Both the position numbers and the translations under genes were made by a program. The notes beneath the pieces were generated by a model, which saw only the letters and a program-made list of their open reading frames with translations, did not search any database and was not told the origin of the DNA. A stretch of 64,000 nt of DNA. It comes from Marinobacter halophilus. GTDB lineage: Bacteria; Pseudomonadota; Gammaproteobacteria; Pseudomonadales; Oleiphilaceae. Position 1 is the stretch's first letter. Each line of letters starts with the position of its first letter. This document shows, piece by piece, positions 1-9,182 of the stretch. Location: assembly GCF_003007685.1 (NCBI RefSeq), contig NZ_PXNN01000014.1, positions 1-64,000 on the forward strand, in the 5' to 3' direction.

Positions 1-1611
1 TACCAGCACGGCAGCGTGGACGGCGAAGAACAACCGGCGCTGATCATCGCCGACCACCACGGCGACGCCCCGAAACTGGACCCGGTGCCCTGCAACACCC
101 AGGCCGGCGGCAGCACCAAACAGGCCTGCGTGTTCAGCTTCGCCTACGAAGAACGCATCAAAGCCGCTTCGGTCGCCATGAAGGACTACACCTTCAAAAA
201 CCCCGCCTACGCCCTGATGCACGAACAAAGCGCCGGCAGCCCGAACCACCGCGAAGACTATCAACACTACGACTACCCCGGCCGCTACAAGGCCGACGCC
301 AGCGGCCAGCCCTTCACCCAGGCCAGACTGGACGCCCTCAGAAACGACGCCTCCCTGGCCCAGGGCAAAAGCAACCGCCCGGACTTCACCGTGGGTGCCA
401 AAGTCGAGTTGCAGGACCACGACAGCCAGAGCCTGAACCGGGAATGGCTGCTGACCGCCATCACCCACACCGGCAAGCAGCCTCAGGCGATGCAGGAAGA
501 AGGTGGCAGCCAGCCCACCAGCTACCACAACGACTTCACCGCCATCCCGGCCGACAAAACCTGGCGGCCATTGTGCAACCACAAACCGATGATGGACGGC
601 CCCCAGATGGCCCTCGTCACCGGCCCGGACGGTGAAGAAATCCACTGCGATCAGTACGGACGAGTGAAAGTCAGATTCCCCTGGGACCGCTACTCCAAAA
701 ACGACGAACACAGCAGTGCCTGGCTCAGAGTCAGCCAGGGCTGGGCCGGCGGCCAATACGGCTTTATGGCCCTGCCCAGAATCGGCAACGAAGTCATCGT
801 CAGCTTCCTGGACGGCGACCCGGACCAGCCCATCATCACCGGCCGTACCTACCACGCCACCAACACACCGCCCTATGCGCTGCCGGAACACAAAACAAGA
901 ACCACCTTGAAAACCAAGACCCACAAAGGGGAAGGCAGCAACGAACTGCGCTTTGAAGACGAAGCCGACCAGGAGCAGATCTACCTCCACGCCCAGAAAG
1001 ACCTGGACCTGCTCACGGAGAACAACCGCACCGAATTCATCAAGAATGACAGCCATCTGACGGTGGAGAATAACCAATTCAGCCACACAAAAGCCGCTGA
1101 GCATTGCACCACTGATGGGGAAAGCCGGGTTTCCGTTGGCGACGATTGCAGCCAGATTATCGCAGGCAGTTTTCACCAGAAAACTGGCCGTACCATGGCT
1201 TCGGAAGCCGGTACCGAGGTGCACCATAAAGCGGGTGCGAAAGTGGTGCTGGATGCCGGGGCAGAACTGACGATTTCTGGTGGTGGCAGCTTTATCAAAC
1301 TGGACCCGAGTGGGGTGACGTTGAGTGGGGCGGGGATCAAGATAAATTCTGGGGGGAGTGCGGGGAGTGGGAGTGGGCAAAGCGCAGCTGCTCCGGAGCT
1401 GCCTGCAGTGCTTGGCAGAGCTGGGGCAACAATGCCGCAACCTCCCGCACTGGCAAACGTTGGCCAACGCAAAGCTGCCTCTCCTGACCAGATGGAGTTT
1501 GGGCAGTTACCGGGTTCTGATCGAAAACTGATCATTGATGTGATTGGCGGGCATCTAGAGCGCGACTCAGTGGAAGCAGTCAAGGGCACCGAAGGGGAGG
1601 AAAACGCATGA
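1..1611 (+). CDS. vgrG: Type VI secretion tip protein VgrG (5' partial)
   Basis: VgrG forms the trimeric spike of the type VI secretion system and carries effectors into target cells. The reading frame is open from base 1, so the N-terminus lies outside the window; the GTG at base 16 is internal, not the start. Typical gp27/gp5 features are visible: HYDYPGRYK near residue 90, the OB-fold segment DQYGRVKVRFPWDR near residue 215, and GGQYGFMALPRIGNE followed by FLDGDPDQPIITGR. After that comes the repetitive beta-helix needle region (DUF2345-like), then a Gly/Ser-rich linker (GGSAGSGSG) and about 70 residues of unique C-terminal tail ending in EGEENA. The stop overlaps the next ATG (ATGA, 1608-1611), so the downstream effector is probably translated in concert and loaded on this VgrG. 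GC content falls visibly in the last third. The family call is secure; cargo specificity is inferred. Confidence 0.95.
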   Translation, partial: YQHGSVDGEEQPALIIADHHGDAPKLDPVPCNTQAGGSTKQACVFSFAYEERIKAASVAMKDYTFKNPAYALMHEQSAGSPNHREDYQHYDYPGRYKADASGQPFTQARLDALRNDASLAQGKSNRPDFTVGAKVELQDHDSQSLNREWLLTAITHTGKQPQAMQEEGGSQPTSYHNDFTAIPADKTWRPLCNHKPMMDGPQMALVTGPDGEEIHCDQYGRVKVRFPWDRYSKNDEHSSAWLRVSQGWAGGQYGFMALPRIGNEVIVSFLDGDPDQPIITGRTYHATNTPPYALPEHKTRTTLKTKTHKGEGSNELRFEDEADQEQIYLHAQKDLDLLTENNRTEFIKNDSHLTVENNQFSHTKAAEHCTTDGESRVSVGDDCSQIIAGSFHQKTGRTMASEAGTEVHHKAGAKVVLDAGAELTISGGGSFIKLDPSGVTLSGAGIKINSGGSAGSGSGQSAAAPELPAVLGRAGATMPQPPALANVGQRKAASPDQMEFGQLPGSDRKLIIDVIGGHLERDSVEAVKGTEGEENA

Positions 1612-4600
1612 CGGATAATGTGGATTTTTCAGATGAGTCCCGAGATCGCTCTATTCTAAGAAAAGCCGATTACGATGACGCTGATCCCAAAGATCTGGTG
1701 TTGACCGTCCCCAAGCGTGATGGCGGCAAAATCTCTATCCCTCTCCTGAAGCACGCCAGATCGAACATGGAGCGCGATGATTATCAAGAGAATACGCTGG
1801 TAAGAATTAAGCCTCTGGCTGAGATCGCCAGCGACCTGCCAGTGAGAAGTGGCGGACTCACGATCTATCAGGGTAAGGGGGTGGCACTGCTCCGGCCCGG
1901 TTTTCTCTATATTTTCCGTAAAGACAAGCTCTGGCGGGAGTTGGAAATCAGTCAGAACTCTCAATTTAGCGATATTGATCTTGAGGCAACGAGAGCGGAG
2001 GTTGGTGATCCAGCGTCAGACTTTAGAATGGTTCGCCCATCCGCCGGGCAGTGGTTGGATGATGTGCTTGTTCCGGTGTTTCTCCAAGGACAGGCGGTGA
2101 TGCACGATTTCCGCATGGCCTTCAGTGAGGTTCAGTGGGATTGGTCTTACATCCAAAAACTTGAAGAGAGTGCAGCGACTCGTAATGCAAGGACGACGGG
2201 TGTGGGTCACGCCTGGGCTGTCACATCGGTTGATTCATTGAGTTTTGAAACTGGATTTCCTGCATCACGTGTTGAAGATGTTCCGGAGCTTAGGCACAGG
2301 GATCTGGGCATTGAATTGATGATAGAAAATCCCAGTGACTTTGCTCCCAGTTTTGAGGGGCCGGGCAACCATGAATTATGCGCCAAACTGGCGAAGCTAT
2401 TGAGGCAGAACCAGAGTCAAACGGCCGAGGCTGTATCAGACAGTCAAGTTGATGCGAGTGATGACGGTGGTGAAGTGCCAGAGATGCTTGAATTTAGTTG
2501 CGAACAGGGAATGGATCTTTTGTGGGATCTTCGCAGGCACAAAGGTGTAGCCTGCGTGGCACTTCCAGACCCTCTTTTCGAGCTTCGGCACTCTTTGACG
2601 CAATTGCATTTGGCTATGCATTATTTGGATGCTGTGGATGTTTCTATCCAAAAGAATCCAATGGCGCATTCGGCGATGCTGATCCGGCAAGCTGTGTTTG
2701 ATCCGTTGCCGAATGGCAGGCCCAGCGTTCTAGCTAATTATGCGACGGCGGTCGATCGTGAAAAGTTGGACGAAGTTCTGGATACCCCCGAAAAGAACCA
2801 TGCTATTCGAGTTATAGAAAAACATGTTGACGACCTTCAGCATAAAATTAATTTGAGGAGTCTTGATGTTTTCTTTGAAGATTATCGGGAATGTAATGAT
2901 CTAGCGATTTGCGAAGCCTACCTGTTGATTGCAGACCAGCTTAATGTATTACAACAGATTCCAGGTGTTCTAAGAGCCCAAGGTGTCAGCACTGGCGATC
3001 GGGTGTTAACCCGATTACGCGAATGGTTATTGGATGGAAACTTTCTTACCGATTGGGCTCCGCAATTGACAGGCCGCCAAGGTAGGAGTGCTGGATCACT
3101 GTCTCCGTTTGAGAAGCTACAAAAGCTCGCTCGTGAACAGGCCGAGATTGATGAAGGCCTATTAGATCGCCTCAACATTCAATCATTGGTATACCTTGAA
3201 AAACAAGTTAAGGAAAAACAGGACGGCGGCGACAGCATTTTCAAAGATCTGTCCAATGCTGGAAAAATAGGCGGCCTGATATCTGGTGCCCTTGGGGAGT
3301 GGAGTTCTTCAGTATTGACTGTCTGCAAGCGCTTGATCGAGGAGGGCGCGATACAGCAGATTGAAATTCAGAGAATTATGCAGGCCGCGTCCTCCAATCT
3401 TATTTTGACCGATCCAGCCTTAAAAGACATTGATGTTGTAAACCGAGCGGGTGCGGTTACACGCGGGTCCATAATTGGTGTATCAGGAAACGGACTCAAA
3501 CGAGGGTTGACAGACTTTGATCGTGTAGACGGTGTGCTCACCCGCAAGAGTGATTATCTGTATGCAGATATGCTGGATGACGCTGATAAATTGGTCGCAT
3601 CAAGTAGCCCCACCCGTGCCGCTCAAGCTTTAGACGATGCCATTCAGAAGGCAGCTGGTGGAACAACAGTATTCTTCGTCCCGGAAGGTCACCCTGAAGC
3701 TCAGAAGTTGGGATTGTTGAAAGTCGATTTTGCAAAACGAGTTGGCAAAATAGTAGATGGCCCCGCAGTGTCACGCGGATTGGTGGTGTTAGCGGCGTTT
3801 AATGTATTCCTGGAGGCCCACGCTGTGAGCCAAGTACTTCGGCAACAGAATGGGAATCTAACACTGGCAACAAGCAAAGTTGCTGGGGCTTTTACTGACC
3901 TAGTTGCTGCGTCTTTAAAGCTTAGTCTTGTTTTGGAGAGTGGCGCAGTTCAAACAACAAGCGTTCACAAGTTTGCCACTCGTCCACTTTTCGATATGAA
4001 AAACTGGATTTTCATTGGCAATAGGTTGAAAAATCTGAGCGTAGGCACATTAGTCCGGACCGTTGGTTTGGCAACATTTATAACAGGAACCATTACAGTT
4101 GTATTGAGCTCCTGGGAGATGCGTATTAGTTTTTCTAATAAGGACTTTGACGCCGCCGCAGGCCATGCAATAGCGGTAACAGGTGCCTTGGTATTTATGG
4201 CTTATCCTCTTATGGGTGCTCTGCTTGCTATTCCAGGCTGGGGGTGGGCAATCTTGGGGATGAGTATGGTGGTTGGAGGCAGCTTATATGCAAACGCGGT
4301 CAGAGATGATTCGTTTGAGCGGCTCCTAAAACGTGGGCCGTGGGGCACATATCCCGACACTTCCTTGATGGAGCTGAATGATCAGGCATACTACAGCCAG
4401 TTGCTGTCTTTGCTCTCGCCAATTCGGGTGACAGCCCAGAGATATGCTGATATTGATCCAGACCCAGAGCTATCCCATCCGAGTTATGCGCCTGAACCAG
4501 ATGACTACGTAGTCACGGTGCAATTTCCGCTTATTAGTCGTTTACAGCTATACCGCGGGTATGAGTGCCGGGCGGATTTTCCCGAAAGGTCGTTTAATCT

Positions 4601-5015
4601 GGTTGTTCAGGAAGTTGCCTACCAGTCCTCGAGTACAAGTATCACGTCTCCGGGCTCGATAGCACCTGTCAGCGCTACCCAGTTAGTTAAGGCAACACCA
4701 TTAACTAAGGTTACGGCCAGACAATCTTTGCCTCACCAATCAGCGGTTCGATTCCTGGTTAAGCGTGAGTTTCAAGACAGTGAATATCTCAGCCTGTTTT
4801 ACCAGGAATCGGTCTCAACCCGGGTTCGGGTCGGACTGCAGGTTATTCTTGATACTGAGTTGGGCCCTTTGATATTTCCTGCTCCTGTGTATGAGAATTT
4901 TGAACCGTTCGATATGGTTGTGCATGGCAACCCGCCACCCAAAGAAAGAACAATCCTGGATCCATACGCTCAGCCCAAGTCTCCCTATTGGTATTTCACC
5001 GAGGTTACCGTATGA
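1608..5015 (+). CDS. Candidate T6SS effector, VasX-like N-terminus with C-terminal membrane segments
   Basis: A 1135-residue protein beginning inside the vgrG stop codon. The segment LLRPGFLYIFRKDKLWREL around residues 94-112 resembles the N-terminal domain of VasX and BTH_I2691-type T6SS effectors, where an R-x-G-x-L-Y-x-x followed by a Trp is typical. A long helical middle region follows (about 200-720). The C-terminal half contains hydrophobic segments near residues 805-830 and 850-900 (for example TVGLATFITGTITVVL and a pair separated by PGWGWA), then a soluble tail of about 230 residues. This architecture suggests a pore-forming or membrane-targeting antibacterial toxin delivered by the adjacent VgrG. 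No enzymatic motif was seen. Base composition is more AT-rich than the housekeeping genes of the window, as expected of an exchanged effector cassette. Role inferred from domain resemblance and position. Confidence 0.75.
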   Translation: MTDNVDFSDESRDRSILRKADYDDADPKDLVLTVPKRDGGKISIPLLKHARSNMERDDYQENTLVRIKPLAEIASDLPVRSGGLTIYQGKGVALLRPGFLYIFRKDKLWRELEISQNSQFSDIDLEATRAEVGDPASDFRMVRPSAGQWLDDVLVPVFLQGQAVMHDFRMAFSEVQWDWSYIQKLEESAATRNARTTGVGHAWAVTSVDSLSFETGFPASRVEDVPELRHRDLGIELMIENPSDFAPSFEGPGNHELCAKLAKLLRQNQSQTAEAVSDSQVDASDDGGEVPEMLEFSCEQGMDLLWDLRRHKGVACVALPDPLFELRHSLTQLHLAMHYLDAVDVSIQKNPMAHSAMLIRQAVFDPLPNGRPSVLANYATAVDREKLDEVLDTPEKNHAIRVIEKHVDDLQHKINLRSLDVFFEDYRECNDLAICEAYLLIADQLNVLQQIPGVLRAQGVSTGDRVLTRLREWLLDGNFLTDWAPQLTGRQGRSAGSLSPFEKLQKLAREQAEIDEGLLDRLNIQSLVYLEKQVKEKQDGGDSIFKDLSNAGKIGGLISGALGEWSSSVLTVCKRLIEEGAIQQIEIQRIMQAASSNLILTDPALKDIDVVNRAGAVTRGSIIGVSGNGLKRGLTDFDRVDGVLTRKSDYLYADMLDDADKLVASSSPTRAAQALDDAIQKAAGGTTVFFVPEGHPEAQKLGLLKVDFAKRVGKIVDGPAVSRGLVVLAAFNVFLEAHAVSQVLRQQNGNLTLATSKVAGAFTDLVAASLKLSLVLESGAVQTTSVHKFATRPLFDMKNWIFIGNRLKNLSVGTLVRTVGLATFITGTITVVLSSWEMRISFSNKDFDAAAGHAIAVTGALVFMAYPLMGALLAIPGWGWAILGMSMVVGGSLYANAVRDDSFERLLKRGPWGTYPDTSLMELNDQAYYSQLLSLLSPIRVTAQRYADIDPDPELSHPSYAPEPDDYVVTVQFPLISRLQLYRGYECRADFPERSFNLVVQEVAYQSSSTSITSPGSIAPVSATQLVKATPLTKVTARQSLPHQSAVRFLVKREFQDSEYLSLFYQESVSTRVRVGLQVILDTELGPLIFPAPVYENFEPFDMVVHGNPPPKERTILDPYAQPKSPYWYFTEVTV

Positions 5016-6088
5016 GTAACAAGCCAGAACTGTCTGAATTTTCAGGTGCCGCTTTCAGAGCTGAGAACGTAGGACCTCTTCCTGACTCCCCGCACAAACG
5101 TACCCGTATCGGCGAGGAGTTGCAGCCGATAGGTACCTATGCGGAAATGATTCCCTATCTGCGAACGATACAAGACGTTGAAGCTCTGCAGGCGCATGAA
5201 AAGGTCGACCCTGAGTTTAAAGACAAAGATTGGTGGTCGGATCACCGGAGGCTCCAGTTTTTAAATGGGAAGCTAGGATTGAAGTTTTTGATGCTGATTC
5301 TGCCTTTAGCTTGGGTCTTGACGTTGGTAATCGGTGGTTTGGGCTCGATTGTATGGGGCACTGTCCACCTGACTGAGACGTATGGACTTCCGGCGTTTAT
5401 TCATTTACTGCTTTTGTTTACGCTTGTACCAGCGTGGTTAATATTTTCATTTTGGATAATTCCCTCTAGCACCACTTGGTTAATGAGTACTGGAATAGGT
5501 TTTTTCCTCAAGCCTTTCGAAACACACATCAACAAAAAGCTGAGCGACACCTTAGAAGACGGCTGTAGCGAATTTAATCGAGTCACCGGGCAGGTCCGCA
5601 TAGCGCTGGGCAAGGGCCGATTTTTTGAAGCCCCTTTTGTAGAATTCGACGCCTATGTGGACCGGGTGATCCAGCACGGAGGTATTTTCTTCCGGCTGGT
5701 GCTCGTGCACCGCTACACTCAGAAAACATTTAACAAAACCGGTTTCAGTACCATTGAAGCAGAAAAGTCTGAAGTTCTGGCTCTCTGGGATATGCTTCAG
5801 CGTTACATGGATGTGACTCAGCCACTGCCTGATACACCCCGTTTGGAACCCTTCCGCCATCTGGACCCCGTAACCGTCGAGCACGACAAGAAAACGGGGC
5901 GTAATCCAAGATACTGGCGCGACCTGGACCTGGAAGTCTGGAAAGAGGGTGAAGGCTGGACAGAAGTCCATCAGCGGCAGAGTCAGTTTGCCTGGGGAAG
6001 TCGGCGTTGCAAACTCACTCCACAACTGGGCAAGATTTCGATGGAAGAATACCGTAAGCAACGGCCAGAGGGTGCTTGGCCAATTTAA
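5012..6088 (+). CDS. Membrane protein downstream of T6SS effector (DUF6708-like)
   Basis: Encodes 358 residues from an ATG that overlaps the effector stop (ATGA, 5012-5015); an upstream in-frame start at 4988 would lie inside the effector and is less likely. The N-terminal 90 residues are soluble, two hydrophobic segments follow (about 90-115 and 130-160), and the C-terminal 190 residues are soluble with the stretch FNRVTGQVRIALGKGRFF, which recalls DUF6708 proteins commonly found beside BTH_I2691-type T6SS effectors. Translational coupling to the toxin suggests an immunity or accessory role, perhaps blocking toxin insertion at the inner membrane. The DUF assignment is from memory of the family and needs a profile search; the membrane topology and operon position are seen directly. 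Confidence 0.6.
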   Translation: MSNKPELSEFSGAAFRAENVGPLPDSPHKRTRIGEELQPIGTYAEMIPYLRTIQDVEALQAHEKVDPEFKDKDWWSDHRRLQFLNGKLGLKFLMLILPLAWVLTLVIGGLGSIVWGTVHLTETYGLPAFIHLLLLFTLVPAWLIFSFWIIPSSTTWLMSTGIGFFLKPFETHINKKLSDTLEDGCSEFNRVTGQVRIALGKGRFFEAPFVEFDAYVDRVIQHGGIFFRLVLVHRYTQKTFNKTGFSTIEAEKSEVLALWDMLQRYMDVTQPLPDTPRLEPFRHLDPVTVEHDKKTGRNPRYWRDLDLEVWKEGEGWTEVHQRQSQFAWGSRRCKLTPQLGKISMEEYRKQRPEGAWPI

Positions 6089-6107
6089 CGTTACAAGGAA
6101 GTAAACA

Positions 6108-6632
6108 ATGGACTATCAAATCAAAGAACTTATGAAGCAGGGCCTGAGCCGACACGAAATCTTCGAGCAGCTCAAAAAGCAGTCGGGCAATCAAATGCGT
6201 CTGGCTAATAAGGTTGCAACGTTCGAGCCTGGCTCACCCTCTACGAAAACCGTCCTAATCAACCGGGTCCTCCTGACCCTCTGCCTGCTCCAGGCATTTC
6301 TCGGGATCTGGGTGATCTACTCCAATGTGGTCCCGACGGATGAGGAGTTTGGCTGGCAAGGCATCGTCGCAACGTTCATTTTGACGATATTCTATTTTGT
6401 CGGCCTGTTAAGAAAGTCTTTCACCGGATATGCCTCATTTATTCTTTTATGTGTTGCCGTTATCGCCAGCTATGTCTATTTCTTCAACCATTTCCCGATT
6501 GTCTCGATCGTGGGTGTTTTGTTGGCGGTTGCCGGGGGCGCTCTTTCGTACTCGGTCAAGGTTCGACTATTTCCTCACATGGGTTTTATGGATGTGAAGA
6601 AAGACGAAGGTGGAGCGTATATCCTGGAATAG
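6108..6632 (+). CDS. Small four-helix membrane protein, candidate T6SS immunity protein
   Basis: Encodes 174 residues, starting 19 nt after the previous stop with an AAGGAAG ribosome-binding site. The first 45 residues are charged and helical (KELMKQGLSRHEIFEQLKKQ). Four hydrophobic segments follow at about 49-70, 80-100, 105-125 and 128-148. No family recognised. As the last gene of the vgrG-effector cassette, and being a small polytopic inner-membrane protein, it is a reasonable candidate for immunity to a pore-forming effector. The neighbouring 358-residue protein is the alternative. Function is inferred from position only. Confidence 0.6.
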   Translation: MDYQIKELMKQGLSRHEIFEQLKKQSGNQMRLANKVATFEPGSPSTKTVLINRVLLTLCLLQAFLGIWVIYSNVVPTDEEFGWQGIVATFILTIFYFVGLLRKSFTGYASFILLCVAVIASYVYFFNHFPIVSIVGVLLAVAGGALSYSVKVRLFPHMGFMDVKKDEGGAYILE

Positions 6633-6670
6633 CTGAATTTATAATCTTCGGATTAGCATCAACTTTTGCT

Positions 6671-6700
6671 TGTTGCAAAATGCAACATTTGTAGTAATCT
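6671..6700 (+). promoter_or_regulatory. Promoter and palindromic operator of the toxin-antitoxin operon
   Basis: TGTTGCA-AAA-TGCAACA (6671-6687) is a perfect 7-bp inverted repeat with a 3-bp centre. A -35-like TTGCAA (6673-6678) lies inside it and a -10-like TAATCT (6695-6700) follows after 16 bp. The site is 40 nt upstream of the antitoxin start. This geometry suits autorepression by the antitoxin or the TA complex covering the -35 element. Confidence 0.6.
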
Positions 6701-6739
6701 GTAGCTGTATCAGTCCAGCAGTCAGTTCAGGAGGGCATC

Positions 6740-7153
6740 ATGGCTACCGCAATTCGAATTGATGACAAGCTAATCCGTGAGGCGTCAGCGGAGGCTCAGG
6801 TTCAGCGGCGTTCTACGCCCAAGCAGATCGAATACTGGGCGGAAATTGGCCGAATTGTGGCTGGAGAAGTGACCGCCGAGGATTTGGTCGCCATCGCTCA
6901 GGGCAATCGTCGGGTGAGAGTGGAGCCATTGGTTCCGGAGTCTGTATCAAGTGACGATTTGTGGGCTGAGGTGGATGCAGCGAGGGAGTCTGGCGAGCTG
7001 GCAAAAGCTATCTCTCATCACCGCACCGTGTATCAGCGCTCGCTCGATAAACCTGGCTATCTGCAAGCCATTCACCCCGATGGTGGCCGGCAAACCGGTT
7101 TGTTCAGAAATGGAGCTTTTGAGGCGCTGAATGACCGAGATGACGCAGCCTGA
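6740..7153 (+). CDS. ParD-like antitoxin
   Basis: Encodes 137 residues preceded by a strong AGGAGG site. The N-terminus ATAIRIDDKLIREASAEA followed by RRSTPKQIEYWAEIGR resembles the ParD-like antitoxin family (an RHH/Arc-type DNA-binding start, then a helical region), while the C-terminal half is probably the toxin-binding part (HPDGGRQTGLFRNGAF). It overlaps the downstream kinase-like toxin gene by 23 nt, the usual layout of type II toxin-antitoxin operons with the antitoxin first. The palindrome at 6671-6687 is the likely binding site for autoregulation. Its location directly after a T6SS island is typical of accessory DNA. The family assignment is from sequence resemblance; the antitoxin role is inferred. 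Confidence 0.75.
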   Translation: MATAIRIDDKLIREASAEAQVQRRSTPKQIEYWAEIGRIVAGEVTAEDLVAIAQGNRRVRVEPLVPESVSSDDLWAEVDAARESGELAKAISHHRTVYQRSLDKPGYLQAIHPDGGRQTGLFRNGAFEALNDRDDAA

Positions 7154-7715
7154 GTTGTGGCTTCTTATCGGTGGCAACGGTTCCGGTAAGTCGACCTTTT
7201 ATGAGCGATTTTTGGCGCGTCGAAATCTGGCCTTTATCAATGCCGATAACATCGCCAGAAGCCTATGGCCGGAGGCGCCCGAAAAGCACAGTTATGCAGC
7301 GGCGTTGATTGCAGAAAAGGAGCGGTATCGGTTTCTGGAGGAAGGTGCCAGCTTTTGCTTTGAAACGGTGTTCTCTCATCCTTCGAAGGTGGATTTTCTC
7401 GGGGCTGCCAAAGCGGCAGGTTTTCGAATCCGGATGTTTTATTTCCATTTGGAGTTGGCGTCGCTGAACAAGGCTCGTGTTCACTCGCGGGTCAAAGCTG
7501 GCGGACACGGGGTTCCGGAAGAAAAAATTGAGACCGGGATTCCTCGCACACTGCAGAATCTGAAGGCAAGTATTGGCCTGGTGGACGAGCTGCACCTGAT
7601 TGATAACTCGAGCGCGGAAAAGCCATTTGTCCGTGTGGCGGAGTGGAAAAGCGGAAACTGGGTGTTACATCAGAACCCTGTACCTGACTGGACAGCCTTG
7701 CTGATCAGCGATTGA
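7131..7715 (+). CDS. Zeta-like toxin / P-loop kinase
   Basis: A 194-residue P-loop protein with Walker A GGNGSGKST at residues 14-22, then NADNIARSLWPEAPE and FCFETVFSHPSKVDFL, a pattern shared with zeta-toxin-like ATPases (COG4185). Zeta toxins phosphorylate UDP-N-acetylglucosamine and poison peptidoglycan synthesis; related proteins may have other substrates. The start at 7131 has GAGG at 7121-7124 with good spacing; an ATG at 7140 is a possible alternative. It overlaps the antitoxin by 23 nt and, at its 3' end, the convergent DUF1853 gene by 11 nt. The family is clear; toxicity and target are inferred. Confidence 0.8.
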   Translation: MTEMTQPELWLLIGGNGSGKSTFYERFLARRNLAFINADNIARSLWPEAPEKHSYAAALIAEKERYRFLEEGASFCFETVFSHPSKVDFLGAAKAAGFRIRMFYFHLELASLNKARVHSRVKAGGHGVPEEKIETGIPRTLQNLKASIGLVDELHLIDNSSAEKPFVRVAEWKSGNWVLHQNPVPDWTALLISD

Positions 7716-8616
7716 GTCGACCCGCCAAAGGCCAATCCCCCGGCATTACAAAACACCGCGTTTTCTCAACCCAGCAGCCAAACCCAGAATCCCAGACCAA
7801 CTCGGCAAACAGCGCCGGAATCCCCCTGTCCACCACAAAGCGGACGGCCTCCCACGCTGCCGTGCCATCGGGTGTCTCCACCTGCCGCCATGGGCTAATC
7901 CAGTGCGGCTTCTTCAGGGACGCCCAGTTGCTAACATCCTGCGCCCTCAGTTCACGGGCATATCGCCAATGGCCGCGCAGGTGATCACCGGGCACAAACT
8001 CGGGCACGGACACGTTGCCGCTGTCGGGGTAGAACAGGTACCCGGGCAAAAAAATCCTCGGCGTGATCGTTTCTGATATGCCCAGTTCGTTCAGCAGGGT
8101 CTGTGCCTCTGGCCGCTGCGCCATGCCGCTTTGATGCTCCAGCATCCGGCCTACCTTTAAATCCAACCGGTCCCGGGCATTGGGGCCATACCACAGGGTG
8201 GAAGAGCCAGGTTCTGGCACGCCCAGATAGTACTTGATGGCAATTTCGTGGTGTTCCAGCACTCCGGTGCCGGCATTTCGGACCAGAAAATCCAGTTCCC
8301 CAAGGGTTTGCCCGCCGGCTCGTATCTGTTGGTTCTTGAGCAGAATATCCCAGCCCAGCAGGTCGGTCAGCATCACCTCATACAGTCGCTCGAAGTAATG
8401 GCCCAGCCTGCGCTCGGCGGGCTCGGCCAACCTTGCAGGCAGGGTCTCCGGGTGTCGGTCCCAGTGTTGTAATTGCTCACGATAATCTGCAGGAAGAAAC
8501 CGCGAAGGCTGAAAACTCATCGGTGACGCCAGCAATTGCGGCGCCTGGCACAACCAGGCCAGGTGGCGGATGGCGGGTGTCTGATAGCTGATCAAAGAGG
8601 CTGCATGTGTCGTCAT
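7705..8616 (-). CDS. DUF1853 family protein
   Basis: Encodes 303 residues from the ATG at 8616 ([12 protein letters not shown]). A start at 8646 would add ten residues; neither has a clear ribosome-binding site. The sequence fits DUF1853 (COG3782): an N-terminal [13 protein letters not shown] segment and a central region with [29 protein letters not shown] and EIAIKYYLG. The conserved acidic and Lys residues in this central part (E-L-D ... E-I-A-x-K) resemble a PD-(D/E)XK nuclease-like core, but this is my inference. The family has no established function. It is divergent from the glyoxalase-like gene and convergent with the zeta-like toxin gene, so it probably has its own short promoter in 8617-8675. 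Confidence 0.8.
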   Translation of the reverse strand: MTTHAASLISYQTPAIRHLAWLCQAPQLLASPMSFQPSRFLPADYREQLQHWDRHPETLPARLAEPAERRLGHYFERLYEVMLTDLLGWDILLKNQQIRAGGQTLGELDFLVRNAGTGVLEHHEIAIKYYLGVPEPGSSTLWYGPNARDRLDLKVGRMLEHQSGMAQRPEAQTLLNELGISETITPRIFLPGYLFYPDSGNVSVPEFVPGDHLRGHWRYARELRAQDVSNWASLKKPHWISPWRQVETPDGTAAWEAVRFVVDRGIPALFAELVWDSGFGCWVEKTRCFVMPGDWPLAGRLNR

Positions 8617-8675
8617 GGCGTCAGAATACCGTAAACTGTGAATCAATAAGAGCCAGCGAAAGACAGGAGACTGTT

Positions 8676-9116
8676 ATGCAATACCTGCACACGATGATTC
8701 GGGTCAGCAATCTGGACGATACCCTTCACTTCTTCTGTGATTTGCTGGGAATGGTGGAAATTAGCCGCAAGAGCAGTGAAAAGGGCCGCTTCACCCTGGT
8801 GTTTCTGGCGGCGCCGGACGATGAGGCCCGGGCCCGCGAGCACAGGGCACCGATGATTGAGCTTACCTACAACTGGGACCCCGAGGAATACTCGGGTGGC
8901 CGCAACTTCGGCCATCTGGCGTTCCGGGTCGAGGATATTTACGCACTGTGTGAGACGCTGCAAACCAATGGTGTGACCATCAACCGACCACCCCGGGATG
9001 GCCACATGGCCTTTGTGCGCACGCCGGACGGCATCTCGATCGAGCTGCTGCAGAAAGGCGAGGCACTGCCACCCCGGGAGCCCTGGGCAAGTATGGAGAA
9101 TACCGGCAGCTGGTGA
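8676..9116 (+). CDS. gloA: Lactoylglutathione lyase-like VOC protein
   Basis: Encodes 146 residues from the ATG at 8676, with AGGAGA ten bases upstream. It has the paired beta-alpha-beta-beta-beta modules of the vicinal oxygen chelate superfamily. The expected metal ligands are present: His5 in LHTMIRV, Glu62 in MIELTYNW, His80 in NFGHLAFRV and Glu123 in ISIELLQ. Glyoxalase I isomerises the hemithioacetal of methylglyoxal and glutathione to S-lactoylglutathione in the cytoplasm. Length and ligand pattern fit bacterial GloA (about 135-145 residues). The MBL hydrolase at 52885-53532 is a glyoxalase II-like partner but is far away. The gene is alone between a divergent neighbour and the lipoprotein gene. 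Confidence 0.88.
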   Translation: MQYLHTMIRVSNLDDTLHFFCDLLGMVEISRKSSEKGRFTLVFLAAPDDEARAREHRAPMIELTYNWDPEEYSGGRNFGHLAFRVEDIYALCETLQTNGVTINRPPRDGHMAFVRTPDGISIELLQKGEALPPREPWASMENTGSW

Positions 9117-9182
9117 CGCGCTGGGTGCCCTCCTGCAGAGCGCGGGTCACCGCAAAGTGAGATCTGGTTCACATTTTTGACG

